A DNA stretch of 64,000 nucleotides. It comes from Neovahlkampfia damariscottae (Eukaryota > Heterolobosea > Selenaionea > Neovahlkampfiida > Neovahlkampfiidae). A program made the position numbers and the translations under genes. Under the pieces are notes generated by a model. The model was not told where the DNA came from. It saw nothing but the letters and a program-made list of their open reading frames with translations, and searched no databases. Positions 32,239 to 42,366 of the stretch are shown piece by piece. How positions within the stretch are numbered: position 1 is the stretch's first letter; each line of letters starts with the position of its first letter. The stretch lies in assembly GCA_016618085.1 (NCBI GenBank), contig JABLTG010000002.1, forward strand, positions 1 through 64,000, read 5' to 3'.

Positions 32239-33426
32239 ATGAAACAACGAACAATTCACAATTCTCTTGAAAAGTATTTGAATTTATGTAAAGAATATGA
32301 AGTTCAACCATATGCCTCTGCACAAATAGTTTTTGATAATCCACATCTTGTAGACAGAATACATTTAGGAAAAGATTTTAACAAAGCACAACTTTTACCA
32401 CTTGTTGAAGTTTTAAAAACTGATAAAAATATAAAAACTTTGGATTTTCGAGGAGCAAAAATCGGATCAACAGGTTGTATTGCATTAAGAGATCTATTAA
32501 ACACAAATTCAACAATAACAAAAATTGATTTAACAGAAAATAGAATAGATCATTATGGAATCGAATCAATATCACATTTATTGAAAGAAAATAATTCACT
32601 CAAATCTTTAATTCTTCGTGGAAATTTAATTTCCAAAAAAGGAGCTCATTTATTGGCCAAAGGATTAAAATCAAATTCTACTTTAAAACATTTAGATTTG
32701 AGTAATTGTTTTTTAGGGTATAATGGTACTTCTCAAATTGAAAAAGTTATACCAAAAGGATGTTATTTGGATATTCATGGAAATTATGTCAGAGAAGAAG
32801 CTTTGAACTCTTTTACTCATATCATTGGGATTCTATTCTCTGTAATTGGTGGATATTTCTTAATTCAAGAGGCTAGAAAACACACATGGCCCTATTTAAT
32901 AGGTTGTTGTTTATTCATTTTTTCATTAACAATGATGTATGTTTCATCAGTTCTTGCTCACAGCTTTTTCTTTTTAAAGAAAACAGGAGCAATATTTTTG
33001 TTATTAGATCATGCTAGTATTTCAATTTTGATAGCAGGAAGTTATTCACCTATTTTACTTGTCAGTTTTGGACATTCTTGGGTTGGTCTTGTTGCTTTCA
33101 TTTTTATTTGGTCATTGTGTGGTGTATGTATCATTTTGTCAGCATTAGGACCTGATTATCAAAAAATTGAACTTGCAATGTTTTTGATTATGGGTTGGGT
33201 CGCAGTTTTTGGAATTAAATTCCTCTTTGTTTGTGTTCCAATGAATGGAATTATCTTGATATTCATTGGAGGTATGTTTTATACTGTAGGAGTTATATTT
33301 TTTGTTAAAGGACAAACAGTTCCTATTTATCATTCAATTTGGCATATTTTCGTTTTTCTTGCTTCTGTTTCTCATTATTTCACAATTTTGTTGTATGTAG
33401 ATCACTGTGATATTGGATTACTTTAA
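32239..33426 (+). CDS. Leucine-rich-repeat / PAQR (hemolysin III-type) fusion
   Basis: Single exon, 395 residues. Residues 40-185 are RNase-inhibitor-type LRRs (IKTLDFRGAKIGSTGCIAL, ITKIDLTENRIDHYGIESI, LKSLILRGNLISKKGAHLL, LKHLDLSNC). From about 190 a seven-helix PAQR/hemolysin III domain follows with its conserved polar motifs: EEALNSFTHIIG, SSVLAHSFFF, LDHASISILIAGSYSP and YHSIWHIFVFLASVSH. PAQR proteins include adiponectin and progestin receptors and have putative zinc-dependent ceramidase activity through these His/Asp/Ser. The LRR would sit on the cytosolic side if topology is the usual one. The reading frame is unbroken across the joint. Confidence 0.88.
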   Translation: MKQRTIHNSLEKYLNLCKEYEVQPYASAQIVFDNPHLVDRIHLGKDFNKAQLLPLVEVLKTDKNIKTLDFRGAKIGSTGCIALRDLLNTNSTITKIDLTENRIDHYGIESISHLLKENNSLKSLILRGNLISKKGAHLLAKGLKSNSTLKHLDLSNCFLGYNGTSQIEKVIPKGCYLDIHGNYVREEALNSFTHIIGILFSVIGGYFLIQEARKHTWPYLIGCCLFIFSLTMMYVSSVLAHSFFFLKKTGAIFLLLDHASISILIAGSYSPILLVSFGHSWVGLVAFIFIWSLCGVCIILSALGPDYQKIELAMFLIMGWVAVFGIKFLFVCVPMNGIILIFIGGMFYTVGVIFFVKGQTVPIYHSIWHIFVFLASVSHYFTILLYVDHCDIGLL

Positions 33427-33504
33427 ATGAGATAAAACGTTTGTTCAATTAAAATAATGATTTTTTTTTTCTTTGTCCAATCAAATCAAGTTTTCAAAGT
33501 CCAA

Positions 33505-34323
33505 ATGCAAATTAATAAAGTTGAGAACATCAATGAGCTTGTAGAACTTAAAAGAAAATATATCCAAGAATCTACCTCACCACTTGATGGAATGTGGTTG
33601 AGCTTTGTGAAAGGTTCAAATCACTATTCATTGTCTTCTGATGATAAACTCATTGGATACTTGTGCATCAATGATGAAGGGTATATTCTTCAATTTTACA
33701 TTATTCCTGAATTTCAACAAGATTCCATTACTCAATTTAAAAATATTTTATCAAGTGAAAACAAAAAACTAATTGGAGAAATAAAAGGAGCTGTTGTGAG
33801 CACAGCAGAACCAAAATATTTATCTCTTTGTTTTGATCACTTTAAAAATTCAAAAGTATATGGATTTATGTTTCAAAAATTAAAGAAAGAAATATCACCA
33901 ATTTTTGATGTCAAAGAGAAAAACAAACTAACATTATTGACAAAAGATAATTTTGAGGATGTCATTAAATTTGCATTTGATACTATTCAACATGATGAAA
34001 ATTGGTTAAGAGATTATTATAAAGAAAGAATTGAAAGAAAGGAAGCATTTGCATGTTGGGAGAATGATAAAATTTTTGCCATTGGAGAAACAAGGGGATA
34101 TGATGATTTTCAAGTTGGTTATGCTGATTTAGGAGTAATGGTATGCAAAACAAAAAGAAAACAAGGAATAGCAACTGAAGTAGTAAAACAATTAGTTAAT
34201 ATCACTGAATCAAGAAATCAAATTCCAATCTGTTCAACAGAAACTGAAAATATTGGTTCATATAAGGCAATTATAAAATCTGGATTTCATGCACCAAATA
34301 GAATCATTCGATTTGATTTATAA
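33505..34323 (+). CDS. GNAT-family N-acetyltransferase
   Basis: 272 residues from ATG 33505; the longer frame from 33457 contains the CCAAT element (33475-33483) and was shortened. The C-terminal 130 residues show a GNAT fold: DLGVMVCKTKRKQGIATEVV contains the acetyl-CoA-binding R/K-x-x-G-I/V-A loop, and IGSYKAIIKSGFHAPNRI is the usual end. The N-terminal half resembles a degenerate second GNAT domain. Substrate unknown. Convergent with the DMT transporter, 15 bases between stops. Confidence 0.75.
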   Translation: MQINKVENINELVELKRKYIQESTSPLDGMWLSFVKGSNHYSLSSDDKLIGYLCINDEGYILQFYIIPEFQQDSITQFKNILSSENKKLIGEIKGAVVSTAEPKYLSLCFDHFKNSKVYGFMFQKLKKEISPIFDVKEKNKLTLLTKDNFEDVIKFAFDTIQHDENWLRDYYKERIERKEAFACWENDKIFAIGETRGYDDFQVGYADLGVMVCKTKRKQGIATEVVKQLVNITESRNQIPICSTETENIGSYKAIIKSGFHAPNRIIRFDL

Positions 34324-34338
34324 AGATTTAAATAAAAT

Positions 34339-35268
34339 TTACTTCTTAATTGAATACAATAAAACACCAATAATAACTAATACAGCACTTACACCTTTGA
34401 ATTGATTGAAACATTGATGTGACATTGTTTCACAAAATAACACATGACTCAAAATGAAAACTCCAATTGTCACGAGAGTATTAATGATTGAAATATTAGT
34501 AGATCCCATTTCTGGTAACATTTTAAAATAAGTATAATTATGTAAGGTGGTGGATACAATCAGACCTAATAATAAACTATAAACCATCGTAAAATTTGAT
34601 CCATTTTCTATAATTGGAATGTTGACTAATTGATCCCATTGTGGTATAGTAATCAATATCATATATATAAATCCAATAATAGTCAATAATAAACCATTGA
34701 TTAAAGTAAATTCTTTTGTTTGTATACCATATTTTTTATTGGATAAAATTAATTCTCCACCAATGTAATTAAATGAATAAAATAATGTTCCAATCATGAC
34801 ACAAATAATTCCATAGTTCAAATGTTCATTTTTTTCAACTTTCGATTTTCCAAAAGCTGAAATTGCTATTCCTAAAGTAATCAAGAAAATACCAAAAATT
34901 TGTTGTTTTGAAATTTTTGAATTCAATAATAAATAACGAAATAATGCAATAAAACAAGTCAAAGATGAATAAAATAAAATAAATAATAAACTTCCTGCGT
35001 GATTAATTCCAATTGCGCAAAAAATTTGCGCCAATATTTCAAATATAGCGCAGGTCAAAATCAGAGCATATTTCTTGTATAATGGATACTCTACTTTTTT
35101 TTCCGTTTCTTCGTTTTTCAAAACTAATCCAAGAAGAAGATAAGAAACAGAAACGACGAAAGGAAAAAATAAAGTTGCTGGATTTCCTGCACCAAAATTG
35201 ATAATGTATTGTTTACTTATTTTTTCATATACACCAGTAACAAAAAATAGAAACGAAAAAAAAATCAT
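34339..35268 (-). CDS. EamA/DMT-superfamily transporter
   Basis: About 309 residues from ATG 35268 (a TTG-initiated extension was rejected). Ten hydrophobic segments are visible, in the pattern of the drug/metabolite transporter superfamily, with two internal halves (SSLTCFIALFRYLLLNSKIS and STNISIINTLVTIGVFILSH occupy equivalent places). Eukaryotic relatives (SLC35-like) carry nucleotide sugars or metabolites; the substrate cannot be read. Divergent from the next gene with 69 bases between ATGs; the plus-oriented accaatca (35321-35328) is the clear element in that gap. Confidence 0.75.
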   Translation of the reverse strand: MIFFSFLFFVTGVYEKISKQYIINFGAGNPATLFFPFVVSVSYLLLGLVLKNEETEKKVEYPLYKKYALILTCAIFEILAQIFCAIGINHAGSLLFILFYSSLTCFIALFRYLLLNSKISKQQIFGIFLITLGIAISAFGKSKVEKNEHLNYGIICVMIGTLFYSFNYIGGELILSNKKYGIQTKEFTLINGLLLTIIGFIYMILITIPQWDQLVNIPIIENGSNFTMVYSLLLGLIVSTTLHNYTYFKMLPEMGSTNISIINTLVTIGVFILSHVLFCETMSHQCFNQFKGVSAVLVIIGVLLYSIKK

Positions 35269-35320
35269 CAAGTCGATAGTTTTTCTTTTCAAATCGAACA
35301 ATTTTGATTGATACGTTCAG

Positions 35321-35328
35321 ACCAATCA
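35321..35328 (+). promoter_or_regulatory. accaatca element in a 69-base divergent promoter
   Basis: This copy lies nine bases before the ATG of the 15-exon gene. A second, weaker tatcaatca on the minus strand serves the transporter gene side. The gap is too short for separate extended promoters. Confidence 0.5.
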
Positions 35329-35337
35329 GCATTCTTC

Positions 35338-38300
35338 ATGAATTACCAACAACTGGATGAAGAGGTTGACCTAAATTCAACTTCAAAGAATAGTTTTAGT
35401 TTCAAGAATCATTTTTTCAGAAGTACATTTTGTTGTGGATCAGTACTTTATTTATTTTTTTTCTTTACGGTATTATACATCATTTTTTGACTAGTTTTGA
35501 AGGTTATCTCATTTTCAATTGTTTCTTATGTTTATGTTAATTTACCGTACGTCGACAGAAGCAAAAAAATTAGTCATGTTAGACTTGCTGTTGATTATTG
35601 GAGTATTCCAAGAATTCTAATGAACATAACAACTTTTTCTGCATCTAGTAATTTAGTTCCAGTTAGAAATATTAATTTTGATAAAAAATATGTAAATTTA
35701 TTTTGTTGCAAATTCACAAATTTTTAGGATTTTTATGTTAATTTCTACACAGAACTTTCAAGGTCGGAGTATATTCCTCCTTATGCACCAATTTTATTCA
35801 AAAATGAAGAATCATTAGTATCAACTTTAATTACAAATGACAATGAAATGGATATCGATTTAACTTTATCCACTTCTCTTGGAAGATTAGCAACAGTCAA
35901 AAGAAATTTCATAAAAAAAGAAAATGAAAAGGTTGGAAAAAAATTGATTTAACTTTAGACGTTAATACTTTCTTGTTTGATTTTAGTTCCAGATTTAACA
36001 AATAAGACATTATCAACATTTCAATGTGACAACAAAGGAATATCAGATAAAGCCAATCAAGCAAATTATATTCCATTCAAACAAGAGTTTATTGGAAAAC
36101 CATATAAGATACCAATTTATATATTACATAAAAACTCACCTGATCTGGTTTATCATACTTTCATTTTTGGTTTTGGAATTGATGATAAACTTTCAGTAAG
36201 AAATTCAACACTAACAAAAAAAGAGTATCATTTTTAATGTCATAGCAGTATCAATTATATGTCTATCAATCATTTCATTCACTTTAATGACAGTTTCATT
36301 TCATCATCAGAAAATTTTAATCGCAGATATGTTAAATTCAAAAATGATATTTCCACCATTATATATTGTATCAATGATGATGTTCTATATTGAAGTTATT
36401 CAAATTATTTTGACAAGTCTATTTTCACTAGATTTATCAAAAGAATTTGGTTTTGGGAGTGTATTTACAGGAGACTTATTATTACTTCGCCATTATGTAA
36501 ATTCATATGTTTTGAGAATTCTTTATTTTTTATTTAAATCATCAACTATATTAATTTCAATTGTTATAAATGTGAAATATAAAAAAACGAAAACATCTTT
36601 GACTCTGGTATTCAATTTTTTTGATTGACATTTAAAAGTTGTCTTTATGCACTGGAATGTTCACCTTATTGAATTTGATTTATCCATTAAGTTTATTATC
36701 TTATTTATTTGTGGATATGTCACCTTCAAATTGTCAATTGGGTACAATGACTTCAATTGGATGCATTTGTAATATTTTCATTCATGATTAATTTTTATAG
36801 ACTCTATTAATGAATCTACTGGAAGAACTGTCTTTATTTTTCTTCAATTATTTAGAAATTTCATTGGATGTGTTTTATTATTAATGATTCCAATCCCATT
36901 AATTTTATTTCTTTTGTCAAAAAATGATGATTTAAGCTATTATGGATGGAAAATAAAGAAATATATTGAACATACAAAAAATTTATTTGACACCAAAACA
37001 GAAGGAAATTTCAAAGAAAACATAGAAAAAGAATCATTAGTTAATTCTACTGTCAAATTAACTGAGAAATTGGATAATGAAGAAAATTTGAAATATTCAA
37101 CACTTTTCAAAATATCAATGAAATTAAAATATGATGATTTGAAAAAGAAAATGATGAATTTAAGTAAGTTTCTGAAATACTAATCATTTAATTTCAGTCA
37201 AACCAAAGAAAACACCAATAACTCATCTTCCAATTCAATTTGGAAATTATTTCTATCCTTTGAAATTTCAAGTGGCTGCAGCGATGGGATTGTCATCTGT
37301 ATTCGTTGTAGTTTGTTTTTTGATCATTTCTGCCTTTTATTCATTGGCATATATCACCAAGTTGGTTGAAAGATATTTAATTCCTCTAATTTGTAAAGTT
37401 AAAGGTGGAACAAATGATCAATGTGTTAATTCGTTAACAAGTAGGAATTATACATTTATATTAACTCATAATTAGGTTATATAAATGGATCGGAAGTTTT
37501 CCTCTACATTTCATTCATACTTTCTGGAATTGTAAGTATCAATTTTTTTCGCTCAATATTAAGATCTCAATTATTGTGATTATAATTACATTATATCAAC
37601 TGGCTGGTAGTTTCAAAGAAAAAGTAATTGTACTTCATATTTAACACAGTGTAGATTTTGAATGTTCGGCGTGGTGAAGTAAAATTAGAATTGGCAAATT
37701 ACAGTTTAGTGAATGCAACTCAATACATTGGTTATCAAGCAGCGTATTTTTTTGTTTATTTTTTTTATATAAATTAGGTACATTGGATATTCAGGATTGT
37801 TATTCTTTTTTTATGCTCAATTTGCTTTGATAATTCTTTCAATTTTATTTCAATTTTTCCTTTCATTTTTGTCGTTTGATTTTTCATTATTAAAATTTCA
37901 ATAGAAGTTTTTTGCCACCTGAAATTAGGTTTATTTATGAAAGTGTATTTCAAATTATCAAACAAGTAACAATGATTGCATTATCCAATGAAGCAATATT
38001 GGTTCCAATCATTAGTTTTTTGATCTTCACTATAGGATATAGCAATATTGTGCACAACATTGCTAAGCTATATTTCCCTGTTTTTGAAACAAAATATATT
38101 AGAAATATCTATATTTTTTCTGTTTATGATCAATTCTCAACAATTTATTCATCGTTTGAATTTTTAAAATTTTTAAACGTTTTTCAGATTAGTTTCTCCA
38201 ATAACTATTGGAATAACAGCTCCTTTTAGTACTTTGGTATATTATTTATTATATATTGCAAGATTAGATCATGAAGATTCTGTTTCTCATTATCTATTCA

Positions 38301-38883
38301 AATCTGTTTTGAAAACAGAATTGATTTACAATAATCCTGTATTGTCATCATTTGCAAAATCATGTGAAATTGGTAAATTAAAATATTGAAATTTTAACAC
38401 TTCAAAGCAACAAAAACTCCAAATTCAAAGAAAATATTGAATTATTTATTAGCAATGATTCACATTTCAAAATTGAATCCTTTTTTTGTTAAAGAGTTAC
38501 AGACATCTTGGGACATATTAAATTATCAAAAATCAGGAAAATTAGATAAATCTCATTTAGAAAAATGTTTAAATTCATATGATTTTACCAGTTTGGATAT
38601 TGATTCAATTTTAAAGAATGAAACAATTTCACAAGAATATTTTACATATGGTGATTTTATTAATATACTTTATACCCACATCTATTCAATGAAAAATGAT
38701 GAGAATATTGAATCTTATTTAGATTTAATTGACGGAGAAAATATTGAAGTCAAATCACTTTTAAAAGTGATTGATATTTATTTCATCGGTCAAGAAGTTG
38801 ACATCATCACAGAAATCAAAGAGAAATTTGAAAAGTGTGAATCTCTAATTTCCATAAAAGAATTAAAAAATCTGTTGGAATAA
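35338..38883 (+). CDS. Large polytopic membrane protein with degenerate EF-hand tail, 15 exons
   Basis: Fourteen introns of 27-50 bases can be removed in phase to give about 1029 residues; exons begin at 35338, 35503, 35728, 35959, 36224, 36639, 36801, 37198, 37476, 37564, 37655, 37778, 37905, 38188 and 38408. A membrane segment at residues 36-55 is followed by a domain of about 200 residues with DLTNKTLSTFQCDN (probably extracytosolic). Then come about nine to eleven more membrane helices (VIAVSIICLSIISFTLM, AAAMGLSSVFVVVCFLII, YSGLLFFFYAQFALIILSI) and a cytosolic tail with an EF-hand-like loop (NYQKSGKLDKSH). There is a weak resemblance to STRA6-like receptors near YSLVNATQYIGYQAAY. No firm family. 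Confidence 0.7.
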
Positions 38884-38924
38884 AAATTCTCTTCTTTTGG
38901 AAATTTTGATTTGATTGGCTAAAT

Positions 38925-39718
38925 ATGTTCACCAAACTTTTGTTGTTCCTGAACTGTCTTTTTTATCTCTATTTTTATGGCATTGAAAGAACTGTAATTT
39001 ATGAAACCTTTTCAAAATCAACAGCAGATTTGATCCACATTATCTCTAAATGTTTTCCTATCATTTTTTTCATCAAAATTGTAAAACTATTTTTGACATA
39101 TTTTTAAAAATTTAGTCAATGAATTCAATGAAAAAAGGAATGACATATCCATTATATCTCAATATTTTTGCTTTTATCTTTTGTGGTTTTGGTGATTTCT
39201 TTTTAGCAATCAATGCAACACAAAACACAGAATTACATTTTAAATTAGGTATTTTAGCTTTTTTGATTGCTCAACTTTCATTCACCTATATGTTTAAATT
39301 TAAAATTGGAAAATATAATGAAACATCTCCAAATTTTAATTTATTATATTTTCTTCCATTTTTGATTTATGGAGTATCTCTTGTTGTCATTTTAAAAGTT
39401 TGGGAACTGAATTTTGTATTAAGAATAGCAGTACCAATCTATGCATTGGCTATTTGTTCAATGGCTACAAGTGCAACAACAAGTTTATTTGCCAATAATA
39501 TTACTTTGTTGTCTTTGTTAAGAGTTTCTGGTTCTATTAGTTTTATTTTTTCAGATTCTTTAATAGCAATTGGTGCATTTTCAAAATATTATCAAGTTTA
39601 TAATGTTCCTTCGAATATTGTAAAAGTGACGATCATGATAACTTATTGGATAGCATTATACTTTTTTGCAATTTCATTTGAAGAAATTTATCAAGAAGGG
39701 AAAGAAAAAAACAAATAA
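38925..39718 (+). CDS. TMEM86/YhhN-family lysoplasmalogenase-like membrane protein
   Basis: Exons 38925-39080 and 39116-39718 (35-base intron) encode 252 residues with about eight membrane helices. The two conserved acidic motifs of the YhhN family are visible: GDFFLAI and FSDSLIAIGAF, with KCFPIIFFIKI as the first conserved stretch. TMEM86 enzymes cleave the vinyl-ether bond of lysoplasmalogens in the ER. tgattggc lies five bases before the ATG. Confidence 0.8.
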
Positions 39719-39788
39719 AAAGATTTGAAAAAGTACAAAAAAATTCCTTTTTGTTTTTGACATGTGTCAACATCACTGATTTTGACCA

Positions 39789-41091
39789 ATGAACATTCAG
39801 GTGGGTGAAAACGAAAACAAAACTTCTTCTGTTATAATTCCATCATTACTCAATTTACCAGAATCTGAAGGAACTACAAAACCTTTAATTAGTCCAAGAA
39901 ATGCTGTTCCAAATCCAACAAAAAAACCTTCAAAAAGAAATAGTCTTGAAGGAAATATTTTAAGCATTTTTTCAAACCAAACATCCAAACGACATAGTAC
40001 AGAGAATGTTAAGAATTTTGTAGACTTAACAATAACAAATATATGTCTGGTTGATTTTCCAAAACTTGAAAAGTAAAAATAAAAAAAAATTGAAAAAAAA
40101 AAAAAGAGACTTAAAATGTACTATTAACTTAATTGAACAAGGCACTTCTTATGGTGATTCCAAAGTCTCTGTTATAAAAAAAGACGAAACGAAATTTAAA
40201 TTTTTCAAAGCTTGGAGTTTAGATAAAGAACAAACTTTAACTTCAAAAGTTGATATAATCATTTCAGATACTTCAAAATTAAGCTCAAAAGTTTATTCAT
40301 CTATTAGAGTTGATTTAATGAAAGATTTAATTGAAACTGAAGCATTTCAGTATTCATATAGTCCATTTTATGAAGATACAATTGATTTTGATTTAGAATT
40401 AATGCCAAACTCAAAGATTATAGATAATATGACTAAAATTAGTCTCAATTTTTCTTTGACTTCCTATTCATTCGCTTTTGAATCTTATTTGTTAAAAAAT
40501 TCAAATGAAAATTGGAAAAAAATAATATTTGAAAAATTAAATTCAAAAATTAAATCAGCATTATCAAAAGAAGACATTAATGAAATTGAAATTAATTTTA
40601 TTGGAAGAATTCACGACCAATTAGATTTTAAAGATGTTCTGAATTCATTCAAAACTGACGAAAAATATGGAACTCAAATCACTGAAATATTGAAAAACTT
40701 ATCAAGATTTAAAAAAAATCAATCTTCAAGAAAGTATCAAATCATCCCAGAAGAATTAATAGATCTTGAATCAAATTCAAAAGAAGAGGAAATAAAATCA
40801 TTGAAAGAAAGAGAAGAGGATTTAAAAGATTTAGAAATTTATGAAAAGAATGGTTTTGATAAATCTGCTCTGAACAAAGAAGAATATATTTTGAATATGA
40901 TTCGTTTGTTTTTGACCTATAAAAATACAAGACAAGCACAAAAATTTCTAGCAAAAAATTTGGTTATCACTTCCACCACAGAAAAAATCAAAGTTGAAGA
41001 TTATGGTGAAAAACTTGAAAAAGCAGTTGAATTGTATAACGCAATGATTTTAGTCAGAGAAAAAGAGAAAATATTAAATGAAAGAAAATAA
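39789..41091 (+). CDS. C2-like domain protein A (tandem paralogue)
   Basis: Two exons (39789-40072 and about 40107-41091) encode about 422 residues. After a Ser/Pro/Lys-rich 75-residue leader comes a beta-rich region compatible with a C2 domain (FVDLTITNICLVDF, then FKAWSLDKEQTL and VDIIISDTSKLSSKVY). A helical end follows with DLKDLEIYEKNGFDKSAL. The end matches gene B at 41232 and the intron interrupts the same codon position in both, so they are tandem duplicates. Family not identified. The ATG overlaps the CCAAT element (accaATGa). Confidence 0.6.
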
Positions 41092-41231
41092 ATCATCCTC
41101 CTCATTTAAGATTTCTGTTGATTTCTCCTTATTTGGAAGAAAGTTATTCACCAGTTTCGATTGAAATTAATTTTCTTCGGTTAAATAAGCCAATAAGATT
41201 CATTCAAACTGACAACGACAACTGGCTGGTG

Positions 41232-42363
41232 ATGAACAAAAAGGTGATACCTTCTTTTGATCTCTTTCAAAAGAAAAAGAAAAATCAAACTGTAAAACTA
41301 TTAGAGGTCATAGTAGTAGATTTAAAAGTATCAGATTTTGAACTTGACAACTTTCCTTCTCTTCAAAAGTAAAAAAAAAATGAATTTTAACACTTTTTTA
41401 CAAAGGGATTCAAAATTTATTGTAAATCTAGTGGACTCCAAAAATACTATACTAAATACAAAATCAACAACAATAAAAAGTAACTCATCAGAAATTCAAA
41501 TGATGAATACTTGGAATTTATCTGAATCTTTGATTGAAAAAGGAAGATTAGAAATTCAAATTTTGGACTCAAAATCAAAAGTTATGTTTATTTCAACTGT
41601 AGGTATAAAATATGACTTGTTAGAAAATGATGAAAATTTCAATATTTGTTATAATCCATTTTATGAAAATTTAAAAAAAATAGAGTTATTTTTATTGCCA
41701 AGTTCTGAGTATTCAAAATTAGAATGTCATTTATCACTTAACATGTCATTGTCAAGTTATACTATGGATTTTGAAATTCTTAATTTCAAACAAAAAAGTG
41801 AACTGAGTTTCAAAATTCTTAAAAAAATTCATTCCAAATTATCAAGAATATCAGAAGAGAAATTATCTGATTTAGAATTAAATTATATTGGGAGAATAAA
41901 GAATAACAAAAATTTTATAAAAATTCTTCGAGAATTTTCACTTCAAGAAGATAATTTTAAACAACTGTCAGAAGAAATTTTGACAAGTTTAAATCATTTA
42001 CAAAAAAATGAATCTTATAAATATGAATTTGTTTCAACACCAAATCCAGATCAAAAAATAGAAGAAATAAAAGATGAAAAAGTATTAAAAAGAGAAGAAT
42101 CAAATGAAATTGAAGATTTAAAAGAATTAGAAATGTATGAAAAAAATGGAATTGATAAAACAGCAATACATCAAGATGAATATGTTTTAAACTTAATTCG
42201 GATCATTTTAACGTATAAAAATAATCATCAAGCAAAAAAATTTTGTGAAAAAAATTTAACATCAAAAATGAAAAAAGTAAATCAAGATGATTATGGTGAA
42301 AAATTAACAAAATCAATTGAATTTTATAACAAAATGTTATCATTAAAAGATACTTCAAAATGA
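41232..42363 (+). CDS. C2-like domain protein B (tandem paralogue)
   Basis: Exons 41232-41368 and 41406-42363 (37-base intron) encode 364 residues. It parallels gene A: VVDLKVSDFELDNFPSLQK at the intron, MNTWNLSESL, GRLEIQILDSKSKVMF, YNPFYENL and the C-terminal DLKELEMYEKNGIDKTAI. The leader is shorter than in gene A. The start is ATG 41232 following gccaata near 41188; a TTG-started extension was rejected. Tail-to-tail with MCM2, three bases between stop codons. Confidence 0.6.
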
Positions 42364-42366
42364 ATT

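Noticed and set aside
33457-34323. GNAT gene starting at the ATG at 33457
   Set aside because: The CCAAT element would then lie inside the coding region; ATG 33505 fits the spacing seen at other genes.
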